NCBI GenBank assembly: GCA_903910645.1
Contig: CAIWAD010000222.1
Location: forward strand, 1 to 36,023
Length of the DNA stretch: 36,023 nucleotides
Source of the DNA: an uncultured bacterium
Lineage (GTDB): Bacteria; CAIWAD01
Reading direction: 5' to 3'
A model generated the notes under the pieces. That model searched no databases. It was not told where the DNA came from and saw only the letters and a program-made list of their open reading frames with translations. Shown here piece by piece: positions 14,302 through 21,977 of this stretch (position 1 is the stretch's first letter; each line of letters begins with the position of its first letter). A program made the translations under genes and the position numbers.

Positions 14302-16776
14302 CTACTTCACCAGTTGGAGGATCTGCGTGCTCATGCCCGCCGGGCTCTCCAGGGCCGCCAGGTAGGCACCGCTCGCCAGGCTGCCGGCATCCCAGCGCAT
14401 TTCATGGTGGCCAGCGGCCAGGTTGCCTTCGTGCAGGGTGGCCACCCGCTGGCCGGCGATGTTGTACACGCTCAGCCGCACCAAGCCTGCCGTGGCCAGG
14501 TCGAAGTTCAAGGTCGTGGCAGGATTGAAGGGATTCGGGAAGGCGGGCAGCAGGCGCGTGGTGGAGGGCCGCCCGTCCTGGTTTAGGCTCAGCTGGCCGT
14601 CGGAGGCGTTGCCGCCCGTGATCAGCGGATTGATGCTGGGCTCGGGCTTGGCGCCGTCCTTGGAGGCGAAGGTCAGCTCGATCGTCGCTGTGTCTGTTTG
14701 CGCATGGCCGTCCGTCACGCTGTAGCTGAAGATGTAGCTCATCTCCGTCTTGTCCAGCTCCACCTCGAAGATGCTGCCCTCAATGGCCTGTCCGTCCACC
14801 AGGTAGGTCAGGGCGTCGCCATCCACATCCCAGGCGATGAGCTGCACGCGCTGCATGCCGGGCTGGGCCAAGTGGGTGAAGACCGGGCGGATCTGGGGCA
14901 TGTCGTTCACACCCATCACCTTCAGCGCCAGCGTGGCCGGGGCACTCTGGGCCACTCCGTCGCTCACCGTCACCACGAAGTCCACCTCGCCCACGAAGTC
15001 CGCCGCGGGGGTCCAGGTGAAGACATTGCCTTCCAGCACCTGGCCGTCCACCGTGTAGGTCAGCGTGTCGCCGTCGGGGTCATGGCCCGCCAGCTGCACG
15101 GCCACCGGCTCGTCCTCAGGGGTTTCCACGGTCATGTCCGCCAAAAGCGGGGCGTTGTTGGAGGCGACCACCGTCACCGTGATGGTGGCGGCATCGCCGC
15201 AGCCCTGAGGATCGCAGGCTGCGTAGCTCAGGGTGTGCACGCCGATGGTGGGGGGCGTCCAGCTCCACTCGTTGCCGAAAATGGGCAAGCCGTTCACCGT
15301 GTAGGAAAGGGCGTCGCCGTCGGCGTCCGTGCCTGCGAAGCTCAGGCTCACCGTCTCGCCGCCCAGGCAACCCGCGCTCAGGTTCTCCACCACCGGCAGC
15401 TGATTCACGCTGGCCACCTGCACGGAGATCACTGCGGCCTGGCTGCAACCGCCGCCGTCACAGGCGCGGTAGGTGAAGGTGTAGGAACCGTTGGCGTTCT
15501 GGGGCGGGGTCCAGCTCCACACATTGCCCGTCACGCTGCCGGCGCTGGCTTCGTAGGAAAGGGCGTCGCCGTCCGGGTCGTTGCCTTGCAGCACGGCGCT
15601 GAAGGTCTGGTTCTCGTTGCCCTGCACGAAGAGGGGCGCCACCACGGGGGGGTGGTTCACGCTCACGCCCACCGGGGCGATGCCAATCACCGCCGCCTGG
15701 GCGATGTTGAAGGCGTAGCTGCCGGGGTTCAGGTTGCCCAGCAGGAAATTGCCATTGTGGCCGCCCGTCCAGCCCCAGTTGATGTGGAACCAGCAGCTGT
15801 CCATCACGCCATCCACATCAAAAGCATGGCCGCCGGCGGCGCCCTGGCCGCGGTAGACCACCGGACGCCCGGCGTGCAGTTCGGAGGAGATCATGTCCAG
15901 CCAGGCCTGCTCCGTGTAGGCCGAGCGGTAGACCATGCGCGTCGTCTCCTGGTAGTTGAAGTACTGGCGCAGGGCCGTCACCACCATGGAGGTCTGGGCG
16001 CTGGATCCCGTGACGCCGTAATTCATGCGCACCGCCGCGCCGGCGTGGTAGAGCAGCTTGGCCACTTCGTCACTGTAGCCGGCGGGCATGGCGTTCCAGT
16101 CGTAGGTCTGCTGGGCGAAATTCACGGAAATGGGTCCGTAGACACTGTGCACATAGGACACAGAGCCCGTGCCCTGGTTCGGCCAGTTCCAGAAGTCCAT
16201 CACCTGGGCCATGGCCACCGCCACGCAACCCACATACACATGGCCGCCCGAGCCCGCAGGATCCGCCGGGCACTGGGAGTTGTAGGGGCTTCCCTGTCCC
16301 CACAAGGCGTCCAGCATGGGGGGCACATCGTTGGGCACAACCGTCAGGGGCTGGTCGCTGTCCGCGCCGCCCAGCAGGTTGTCCCAGGCCACCCGCGTCT
16401 CGGTGAAACGCTCGCCGCGCGCGCGCTGCTCCACCACCACCTGCTCCTCGGCCTTCAGCCAATCCACCAGCGCGGGGGGCAACTCGCCTTGGGGCAGGGC
16501 GTGGTCGGACCAGCCCACCACCGGCACCAACAAATCATCGCCGGCGCCCAACACCCAGCCGCCCTCGGAGAAGGAGGTCAGGAAGAAGACGGGCTCGGCG
16601 GTCTCCCAGGCCAAGGCACGCACCTTGTCCACTGTGCGCAGGCCCAGCTTGTGGGAAGCGAAGTGGCGGGCCGCGTTTTCCACATCCGCCAGAGCCACAG
16701 GGGCGGCCACGGCGGTGAGGTTCAGCAGGCCGGTGGCCAGGGCCGTCAGGATGGTGTGAAGGATGAAGCGTGACAT
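14302..16776 (-). CDS. Secreted C10 (streptopain-like) cysteine peptidase with Ig-like repeats and C-terminal sorting domain
   Basis: An 824-residue exported peptidase. Signal peptide ~1-25; a Spi-type propeptide ~28-125. The catalytic domain ~145-365 has PYNSQCPA, then nucleophile Cys184 in VGCVAVAMAQVMDFW, His317 in GGHAFDVDG, and Asn333/Trp335 in HINWGWTGG, all as in streptopain. Four Ig/cadherin-like repeats follow (~373-720), each with a D-x-DGD-x-L calcium-type motif (NDPDGDALSYE, TDADGDALSYT, HDPDGDTLTYT, WDVDGDALTYL). The last ~85 residues are the sorting module: PNPFNPATTLNFDL, GQRVATL, GSLASGAYLAAL, ending LQLVK. ATG 16776 has AAAAGGAG seven bases upstream. It is probably processed and displayed at or released from the cell surface for protein breakdown. 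Type IX secretion is inferred only from the C-terminus. Confidence 0.9.
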   Translation of the reverse strand: MSRFILHTILTALATGLLNLTAVAAPVALADVENAARHFASHKLGLRTVDKVRALAWETAEPVFFLTSFSEGGWVLGAGDDLLVPVVGWSDHALPQGELPPALVDWLKAEEQVVVEQRARGERFTETRVAWDNLLGGADSDQPLTVVPNDVPPMLDALWGQGSPYNSQCPADPAGSGGHVYVGCVAVAMAQVMDFWNWPNQGTGSVSYVHSVYGPISVNFAQQTYDWNAMPAGYSDEVAKLLYHAGAAVRMNYGVTGSSAQTSMVVTALRQYFNYQETTRMVYRSAYTEQAWLDMISSELHAGRPVVYRGQGAAGGHAFDVDGVMDSCWFHINWGWTGGHNGNFLLGNLNPGSYAFNIAQAAVIGIAPVGVSVNHPPVVAPLFVQGNENQTFSAVLQGNDPDGDALSYEASAGSVTGNVWSWTPPQNANGSYTFTYRACDGGGCSQAAVISVQVASVNQLPVVENLSAGCLGGETVSLSFAGTDADGDALSYTVNGLPIFGNEWSWTPPTIGVHTLSYAACDPQGCGDAATITVTVVASNNAPLLADMTVETPEDEPVAVQLAGHDPDGDTLTYTVDGQVLEGNVFTWTPAADFVGEVDFVVTVSDGVAQSAPATLALKVMGVNDMPQIRPVFTHLAQPGMQRVQLIAWDVDGDALTYLVDGQAIEGSIFEVELDKTEMSYIFSYSVTDGHAQTDTATIELTFASKDGAKPEPSINPLITGGNASDGQLSLNQDGRPSTTRLLPAFPNPFNPATTLNFDLATAGLVRLSVYNIAGQRVATLHEGNLAAGHHEMRWDAGSLASGAYLAALESPAGMSTQILQLVK

Positions 16777-17152
16777 GGTGCACTCCTTTTGCGTTCGACA
16801 GACGCAAAGCGAGGATCATGCCAGTTTTCACCAATAGGGAAAGATGTTGTTAGACAACAAGATGGCTTTGAAAATGAAGGGGGTGTTTGGGGATATGAAC
16901 CGTTTCCGGTGGGGCAGGATTGGGGCATTTCCACCACGGAGGGTGCGTAGCTTTGCAGCTTTGGTGGGGATGGTTCATGTCAACCAATTCCCGGCCAACG
17001 GCGCGCTGTCGAGGGGCGGAATCCTCTGGGGAGTTGCGGAATCCCCGCGCTTCATTCAGAAAGAACAAGAAAGCTGACAGGGTGAATTGAACCACCCCGC
17101 CCAGTAGATGGAGTCTGAAAAGGCCACGTCGCCCCGTGCCAGCAGCTCCGCC
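16777..17152 (-). other. 376-bp non-coding region upstream of the C10 peptidase gene
   Basis: Holds the peptidase's leader, with its ribosome site just before 16777 and a candidate promoter with overlapping inverted repeat at 16831-16860. A plus-strand reading frame at 16844-17077 lacks a ribosome site and family-like sequence, so I do not call it. From ~16910 to 17150 I see no gene, no strong terminator and no tRNA. It is somewhat less GC-rich than its neighbours. Confidence 0.5.
16831..16860 (-). promoter_or_regulatory. Candidate promoter with operator-like inverted repeat for the C10 peptidase gene
   Basis: On the minus strand TTGTTG (16860-16855) and TATTGG (16836-16831) are separated by 18 bases, about 55 bases before the start codon. 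A perfect inverted repeat, TGTTGT-TAG-ACAACA (16845-16859), overlaps the -35 element. The layout resembles that at 21881-21916 before the gingipain-like gene. Confidence 0.3.
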
Positions 17153-18169
17153 TCAGCGCGTGGGGTTGTCGTCCACCAAGGCCACGCGGAAACTGTGCCG
17201 CGCCCAGCTGCCCACCACGCCCTGGCAGTTCTCGCCGCGCAGGTTGAAGTCCACCGGATCGTAGCCCTCCTCGCGGATCCACCAGTGGGTGGTGAAGAAG
17301 AAGCGGGCCGCCGGGCCGTTCAAGCGCCGCAGGATGATGTCGTAATAACCCATGCGGCGGCCGCGGTTCACATCGCTCACATAGGTGTCCAGCGAATCCA
17401 CGAACACGAAAAAGGTCCATGACACGTGCTGGGGTGGATCGCTGGACAGGCGCGGCCCCGGCGGAAGGCGCAAGTCGGGGTACGGGCCCACCTGCCAGGC
17501 GGCCTCGCGATCGTCCCGCAGCCAGAATAGGCGCTCAGCCGGGGTGGAGATCCACTGTCCGCTAAGCGTATCCTTCACCACCGCGTTGAATTCCAGCTGG
17601 TACTCCGTGTCCGGCGCATCCTGGGCGGAGGGATTCCAATCCACTAAGAAGGCCGTCGGAATCGCCAGGTTCCTTTCCATCTCGGGGTCGTAGAACATCA
17701 GCGTGTCCGCTTCGTAACCCATGCTGGTGTCGTTGGGGCGCAGGGTGAAGGCCAGGTCCTGGGCGCCCACCATGCGGCAGCCCATCTCGCCCAGAAAGGC
17801 CTCGCCGCTCCACTGGCCACTCATGCGCAGGCTTACGCTGTCGCCTGGCGAAAGGGGCAAGTCGGCGCGGTTGAAAACATAGCGGCGGGCGGCGCCGTCC
17901 TCATCCAGGGTGATGGAATCCCCTGTACTGTGGTTCCACAGGCGCAGGGATGCTCCGGACAAGAAGGCCGTGGTGTCGTTCACCACTTCGTCCAGCCCGA
18001 GCGGATGCGTTAGCAATACGCTTTGCACACCAACATCACCGGGTTCCAGCAGCGCGATGAGCGTCACCAAGGGGCGGGCGCCGGCATCGGGGTTCGGCAA
18101 GTCCTCGCAGCCCAGGATGGACAGGGTGGTCAGGGCCAACAGGCCAATGGAAAAAAAGCGGCTTCGCAT
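17153..18169 (-). CDS. DUF4249-like outer-membrane lipoprotein, partner of the TonB receptor
   Basis: A 338-residue lipoprotein. MRSRFF, a hydrophobic stretch and the lipobox LSILGC place the lipidated Cys at 21. The mature protein is beta-rich. It has an N-terminal domain with YVFNRADLPLSPGDSVSLRM, then long strands, and ends in a WWIREEGYDPVDFN stretch and VDDNPTR. The overall pattern fits DUF4249 proteins, which are encoded next to TonB-dependent receptors in Bacteroidota: a lipoprotein with an early conserved strand about metaphorical 'value' coverage, then a GYYD and R-rich end. The start ATG overlaps the receptor's stop (TGATG), so the two are cotranslated, consistent with a surface-exposed binding lipoprotein that sits on the receptor. 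Ligand unknown. Confidence 0.65.
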   Translation of the reverse strand: MRSRFFSIGLLALTTLSILGCEDLPNPDAGARPLVTLIALLEPGDVGVQSVLLTHPLGLDEVVNDTTAFLSGASLRLWNHSTGDSITLDEDGAARRYVFNRADLPLSPGDSVSLRMSGQWSGEAFLGEMGCRMVGAQDLAFTLRPNDTSMGYEADTLMFYDPEMERNLAIPTAFLVDWNPSAQDAPDTEYQLEFNAVVKDTLSGQWISTPAERLFWLRDDREAAWQVGPYPDLRLPPGPRLSSDPPQHVSWTFFVFVDSLDTYVSDVNRGRRMGYYDIILRRLNGPAARFFFTTHWWIREEGYDPVDFNLRGENCQGVVGSWARHSFRVALVDDNPTR

Positions 18170-20523
18170 CAGAAGCTCCAGGTCAGTTCAAGGCTGGGCA
18201 AACGGCGGATGCCCTCGCTGAGCAGTTGCCGCGGCTGACCGCCAGGGTTGGTGACATAGTCGAAACTCACATCCCAGTAGTTGGGACTGTTGAACAGATT
18301 GAGCAGGCCCATGCGGCACTCGAAAGAGGATGCGGCCTTGCGGTGCGTGAAGGTCCAGGCCAGATCCACGCGGGAATAGGCCGCCAGCTCCTCGGCGTTG
18401 AGATCACCGTAGGCGTGGACGATGCCCTCTTCACTATTCAAGCCATCGCCGCCCAGCCAAATGGCGCTCTCGGGCTGGGTGTAGCGCGGTCCGCTGCTCA
18501 GGCGCCAGGTCAATCCCGCGCTGCTCTCGTTGTAGCGGAAGAAGCGCAGATAGCGGCGGAAGGGCCAGCCTTTCAATGTGCTGTGGGGAAAGGCGCGGGA
18601 CACCTGAAGGTTCAAATTGTGGCGCTTGTCGAAGGCCGCGTAGAAGGGCTTTCCCTGGTTCACATCCGCAAGCTGGCGCACGGCCCATCCCAGGCTGTAG
18701 CCCGCCTGGCCCGTCCACAGTCCCTGGCTGCGCCGCAGGCTCACATCGCCACCGAAGGCTTCACCACGACCGTGATAAAAGAGATAGTCGTTGGTGGAGG
18801 GATCGGAGGCCAGATGGTCCTCCTGTTGGGGCTTGGCCTCCGCCACATGATCCAGCGCCTTGTGGTAGGCCTCCACTTCCAGCAGCGTGCCGGGAGCCAC
18901 ATCCCACTCCACACCCGCTGTCCAGTGGCTGGCGCGGGCTGGCCGCGAGCTGCGGTCCATGGCTACCCAGATGTAGTTGAAGGTGCTGCCGTCGCGCCGG
19001 AACTGCTGCAGGCCCTGGTTGTAAAGGCCCCAGGCCAGCTTCAGGCGCAGGTTCTCGTCCAGATGGGCTTTCAGGCCCACGCGTGGCTCCAGTCGAGTCA
19101 CATGATAGGCGTCGTCATCCGCCAGGCCACCAGCGCGGAAGAGTACGGCGCGCAGCCCGGGCTCCACAATGAGCAGGGGATGGGGCCGCCACGAGGCCTG
19201 GGCGTAGAGGGCCAGCTCGGACATCTGTTTCTGCACATCCCACTTGTGACTGTTGAAGATCCAGGACTGGAAGTCCGTCTCCAGCGTCTTGGCGCTAAGT
19301 CCGCTCTCCAGGGTCAACTCGTCGTCGTGGTGGTATTCCAGCTGAAGGCGTGTGCTCAAATCATTGATGTGATTGGTCTGGAACACGGTCTCACGACCAC
19401 CGAAGTCCAGCTCGGTACGGAAGCGCGACCAGGCCAGGATGGCCCGCGAGTACCAACGCGTGTTCCACACATGGCGCCAGTTCAGGTTGGTGGCGCGGTT
19501 GCCGAAGGTGAAGCGCAGGCTGGCGGCATCGAAGACATCGTCGCCGAAATAGCCCGTCATGGACAGGCGGTCCTGTTCACCCACATCCCAGTTGAAGCGC
19601 ATCTGGGCATCGGTGAAGTGGTAGGGCAGTTCCGACGAGGTGAAGGCCCGCGTGGCCAGATCCACATAGGTGCGACGCAGGGCCAGGAGCCAGGAGGAAT
19701 TGTCCAGGCCCGCCGTGGGCGCGCTCACTTGCAGAGTGGTGGCCAGGATGCCCACGCCGATCTCGCCGTCCAGCTCTTCCTGGTTGCCTTCCCGCGAGGT
19801 CACCTGCAGCACGGCGCCCAGGCGTCCACCGTATTGGGCCGGCCAGGAGCTGCGCATGAGGTCCGTGTGCTTCACCGCGCTGGGGATGAAGGCGGAGAAG
19901 ACGCCGCCCAAGTGATTGGGATTGTAGACCTCCACGCCGTCCAGCAGCACCAGGTTTTCGTCAGCCCGCGATCCGCGCACATTGAGGTCGCTGGAGAAAT
20001 CGTTGGTGGGCAGCACGCCGGGAATGGTCAGCAGACTGCGCAACAGATCACGCTGGATAAGCACGGGCGCCAGATCCAGTTGCTTCTTGTCCAGGCGGAT
20101 GTTTCCTGCGTAGACCTGCTCCTGCTGCAGCTCCTGCTCGGTTTTCTCCGCCGTCACCTGCAGGGTGGCCATGGCCACGCTCCCGGGCACCAGGCGGATT
20201 TCCAGCAGGGGACCGCCTTCACCTTTGACGCTCGCCGGCAGGCGCAGCGTCTCATAGCCCTGGTAGCTGGCCACCACGGTGCACGCGCCATCCTGCAGAC
20301 CGGTGATGACGAAGTAGCCGTCCAGGTTGGTGGCGGCGCCTCGCAGGGCTTTCTCGCCTCCCGCGCCATCGGGCGCCAGAACATTCACACTGGCCCCGAT
20401 GAGGGCCTCGCCGCTGGTGTTGTCCACCACATGGCCGTGCAGGCGCCCCGCCCAGCCAGGAAGGGTGAAAAGCAGGACGCCGCACAAGACGCCCAGGGCC
20501 CAGCGCATGTCGCGCCGCTTCAT
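18169..20523 (-). CDS. TonB-dependent receptor with carboxypeptidase regulatory-like domain
   Basis: A 784-residue outer-membrane receptor that takes up a ligand using TonB energy. Signal peptide ~1-25. The CarboxypepD_reg-like domain ~27-115 has LHGHVVDNTSGEALIGASVN, TNLDGYFVITGL and YQGYETL. The plug domain ~130-250 has LLTIPGVLPTNDFSSDLNVR, GSRADENLVLLDGVEVYNPN, FIPSAVKHTDL and YGGRLGAVLQVTSREG. A 22-strand-type barrel continues to the end (LELTWSF, terminal Phe). A distinct TonB box is not obvious. Start 20523 is chosen for the signal peptide; the best ribosome site (GAGG) is about 12 bases away. It is followed by the overlapping DUF4249-like gene and is divergent from the gene at 20669 across 145 bp. 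Substrate unknown. Confidence 0.9.
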   Translation of the reverse strand: MKRRDMRWALGVLCGVLLFTLPGWAGRLHGHVVDNTSGEALIGASVNVLAPDGAGGEKALRGAATNLDGYFVITGLQDGACTVVASYQGYETLRLPASVKGEGGPLLEIRLVPGSVAMATLQVTAEKTEQELQQEQVYAGNIRLDKKQLDLAPVLIQRDLLRSLLTIPGVLPTNDFSSDLNVRGSRADENLVLLDGVEVYNPNHLGGVFSAFIPSAVKHTDLMRSSWPAQYGGRLGAVLQVTSREGNQEELDGEIGVGILATTLQVSAPTAGLDNSSWLLALRRTYVDLATRAFTSSELPYHFTDAQMRFNWDVGEQDRLSMTGYFGDDVFDAASLRFTFGNRATNLNWRHVWNTRWYSRAILAWSRFRTELDFGGRETVFQTNHINDLSTRLQLEYHHDDELTLESGLSAKTLETDFQSWIFNSHKWDVQKQMSELALYAQASWRPHPLLIVEPGLRAVLFRAGGLADDDAYHVTRLEPRVGLKAHLDENLRLKLAWGLYNQGLQQFRRDGSTFNYIWVAMDRSSRPARASHWTAGVEWDVAPGTLLEVEAYHKALDHVAEAKPQQEDHLASDPSTNDYLFYHGRGEAFGGDVSLRRSQGLWTGQAGYSLGWAVRQLADVNQGKPFYAAFDKRHNLNLQVSRAFPHSTLKGWPFRRYLRFFRYNESSAGLTWRLSSGPRYTQPESAIWLGGDGLNSEEGIVHAYGDLNAEELAAYSRVDLAWTFTHRKAASSFECRMGLLNLFNSPNYWDVSFDYVTNPGGQPRQLLSEGIRRLPSLELTWSF

Positions 20524-20668
20524 GCTCACAACTGCCTCGTTTCCTGTGATGCCGTTTTGGAACAGGTGAAAAGTGGCGCGTGGGGCGCCACGAACCAAGC
20601 GAAGCCCTGTTTAATCCTGAACCGGCGCAATTCTTGCACATTGGCCTGGGTCAATTCCGGAGGACACC

Positions 20669-21595
20669 ATGCGCTCATGGACGGCGCAGCTGCTTTGGGC
20701 GGGCCTATGCCTTGCCATGCTGACGGCAGAACTCCAGGCGGCGCGGGTGGCCGTGGCGCCCATTTCCGGCGGCGCCCTGAGCGCAGCCGAGGCACGGGTG
20801 GCGCGCTCCTTGTTGGTTCATGACCTGCAAAAGGCCAAGCCTCGCGATCTGGTGGTGGAGCTGGCGGGAGACCCACTGCCGGAATCCCCGCACGTGCTGG
20901 AACTGTTGACCCAGGCCCGCGAGGCGGGCGCCGATGAGCTGGTTCTGCTGAGCGCCGACCGCCTGGGTGACAAACTGATGCTCCAGGTGCGGTTGCTTGA
21001 AACGGCAGGCGAGCGCAACCTGCTCACCGACGCCATGCCCGTGGCCTCCGTGGAAGATCTGGACACGGCCATGGAGCGCATGGCGGCGGCCCTGGCGCGC
21101 CGCCAACCGGTGGCGGAGGGGCGCGAAGTGGGCAGCGTGCTGGAGAACGAAGGGCTGAACACCCGTCGTCGCACGGCCATCCACCAGAGTTCCCTGACGG
21201 CGGGCTATTTGTGGCCTATTGGTGAAATCAGCTTCAATGGCAAGGCAAGGGCCTTCACCGCCGCCTGGAACCTGGGCATCGAGGACCGTTCGTTTGATGC
21301 CGGTTACAGCGTGGGCTGGCGCCAGGGCCCGGCGCTCCTGCTCTACTCCCACTGGCTGTCCCGGCCCCGTGACATCTGCCCCTTTGTGGGAGGTGCCGCC
21401 GGCTTCCATTGGGTGCGCAACAAAGATGACAGGGGCCAAACATCCCTGGATGACGGCTTTCACACAGCGGCCCAGGCGGGGCTGATCCTCTTCCGCACCT
21501 ATGATTTCCAGATGGTGCTGCAGGGGGAGTACGCCGTCACCTGGAACGATACCCAGGACCGCGCCTGGTTTTTCAGCCTGGGAATCCGTCCCTGA
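20669..21595 (+). CDS. Exported protein with TolB/CsgG-like N-terminal domain and barrel-like C-terminal half
   Basis: A 308-residue protein. Signal peptide ~1-25 (WAGLCLAMLTAELQA). Residues ~26-145 look like the small alpha/beta domain found at the start of TolB and in CsgG/FlgT-type proteins: RVAVAPISGG, AGADELVLLSADRLGDKLML, QVRLLE, then a helix. After a linker, ~165-308 is rich in aromatic beta strands (FTAAWNLGIEDRSFDAGYSV, LLYSHWLSRP, FSLGIRP), like a small outer-membrane barrel. GGAGG lies five bases before the ATG at 20669. It is divergent from the TonB receptor and may share its regulation. I cannot name the family with certainty and give no function. Confidence 0.6.
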   Translation: MRSWTAQLLWAGLCLAMLTAELQAARVAVAPISGGALSAAEARVARSLLVHDLQKAKPRDLVVELAGDPLPESPHVLELLTQAREAGADELVLLSADRLGDKLMLQVRLLETAGERNLLTDAMPVASVEDLDTAMERMAAALARRQPVAEGREVGSVLENEGLNTRRRTAIHQSSLTAGYLWPIGEISFNGKARAFTAAWNLGIEDRSFDAGYSVGWRQGPALLLYSHWLSRPRDICPFVGGAAGFHWVRNKDDRGQTSLDDGFHTAAQAGLILFRTYDFQMVLQGEYAVTWNDTQDRAWFFSLGIRP

Positions 21596-21977
21596 CCTCG
21601 CCCTTGGCATTGGAATTCATGCTCCTTTGTAAAGGGAGCCTGCCACTTTCCGTTGGTGCGCCCGCCTTGCCGTGAGCCAATGGGGCGTGGCCATGTTGCG
21701 GGCCATTCGCCACTGTCCAACCGGGTTGGGTGGCGATCTCCCGCGTGGAATGCCTTCAGGCGACGCGAACTCTTCTGCAAAGCGGTCAGGCCGTGGGCGC
21801 CAAGCCAGTGGTGCGGTCTACAACCACAGCCGGTTCCCCATTCTGCTTGCCCTGCCACATGGGGGACACACGAGATCGGCGCGCAATTGCGCAATTTTGA
21901 AGCGAGCCCCTATTCCACCCATGCATGGCACGGGGATTGCTTCGTCGATGCTGCCAATCAGGAAGGAATGAAGGCTC
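21596..21977 (+). other. 382-bp non-coding region upstream of the gingipain-like gene
   Basis: A wobble-containing eight-base hairpin GCTCCTTT/AAGGGAGC (21621-21639) follows the upstream gene and could be its weak terminator, though no T run follows. Near the far end are the palindrome and promoter candidate at 21881-21916. Between ~21650 and 21880 I see no credible gene; short reading frames there lack ribosome sites and cross one another. Confidence 0.45.
21881..21916 (+). promoter_or_regulatory. Palindrome and candidate promoter for the gingipain-like gene
   Basis: GCGCAATTGCGC (21881-21892) is a perfect 12-bp palindrome, followed by a half-repeat AATTTTG. TTGCGC (21887-21892) and TATTCC (21911-21916) are 18 bases apart, 62 bases before ATG 21978, so the palindrome overlaps the candidate -35 element as an operator would. 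Not tested. Confidence 0.35.

Noticed and set aside
14698-16773. A 691-codon open frame antisense to the C10 peptidase
   Set aside because: Same reason: composition dominated by His, Gly, Ala and Val as expected from the reverse frame of GC-rich codons, while the opposite strand has the peptidase active site.
16844-17077. A possible 77-residue plus-strand gene upstream of the C10 peptidase
   Set aside because: No ribosome site, overlaps the candidate operator, and no family-like pattern. Kept as non-coding.
18226-20823. An 865-codon open frame antisense to the TonB receptor
   Set aside because: High-GC shadow of the receptor gene: no ribosome site, His/Gln/Ala-rich low-complexity composition, no family resemblance. 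The receptor frame has clear domains.
21881-21892. The palindrome GCGCAATTGCGC as a restriction or replication-origin element
   Set aside because: Single copy in the window, no DnaA boxes nearby, and placed just before a candidate -10 element; an operator is the simpler reading.
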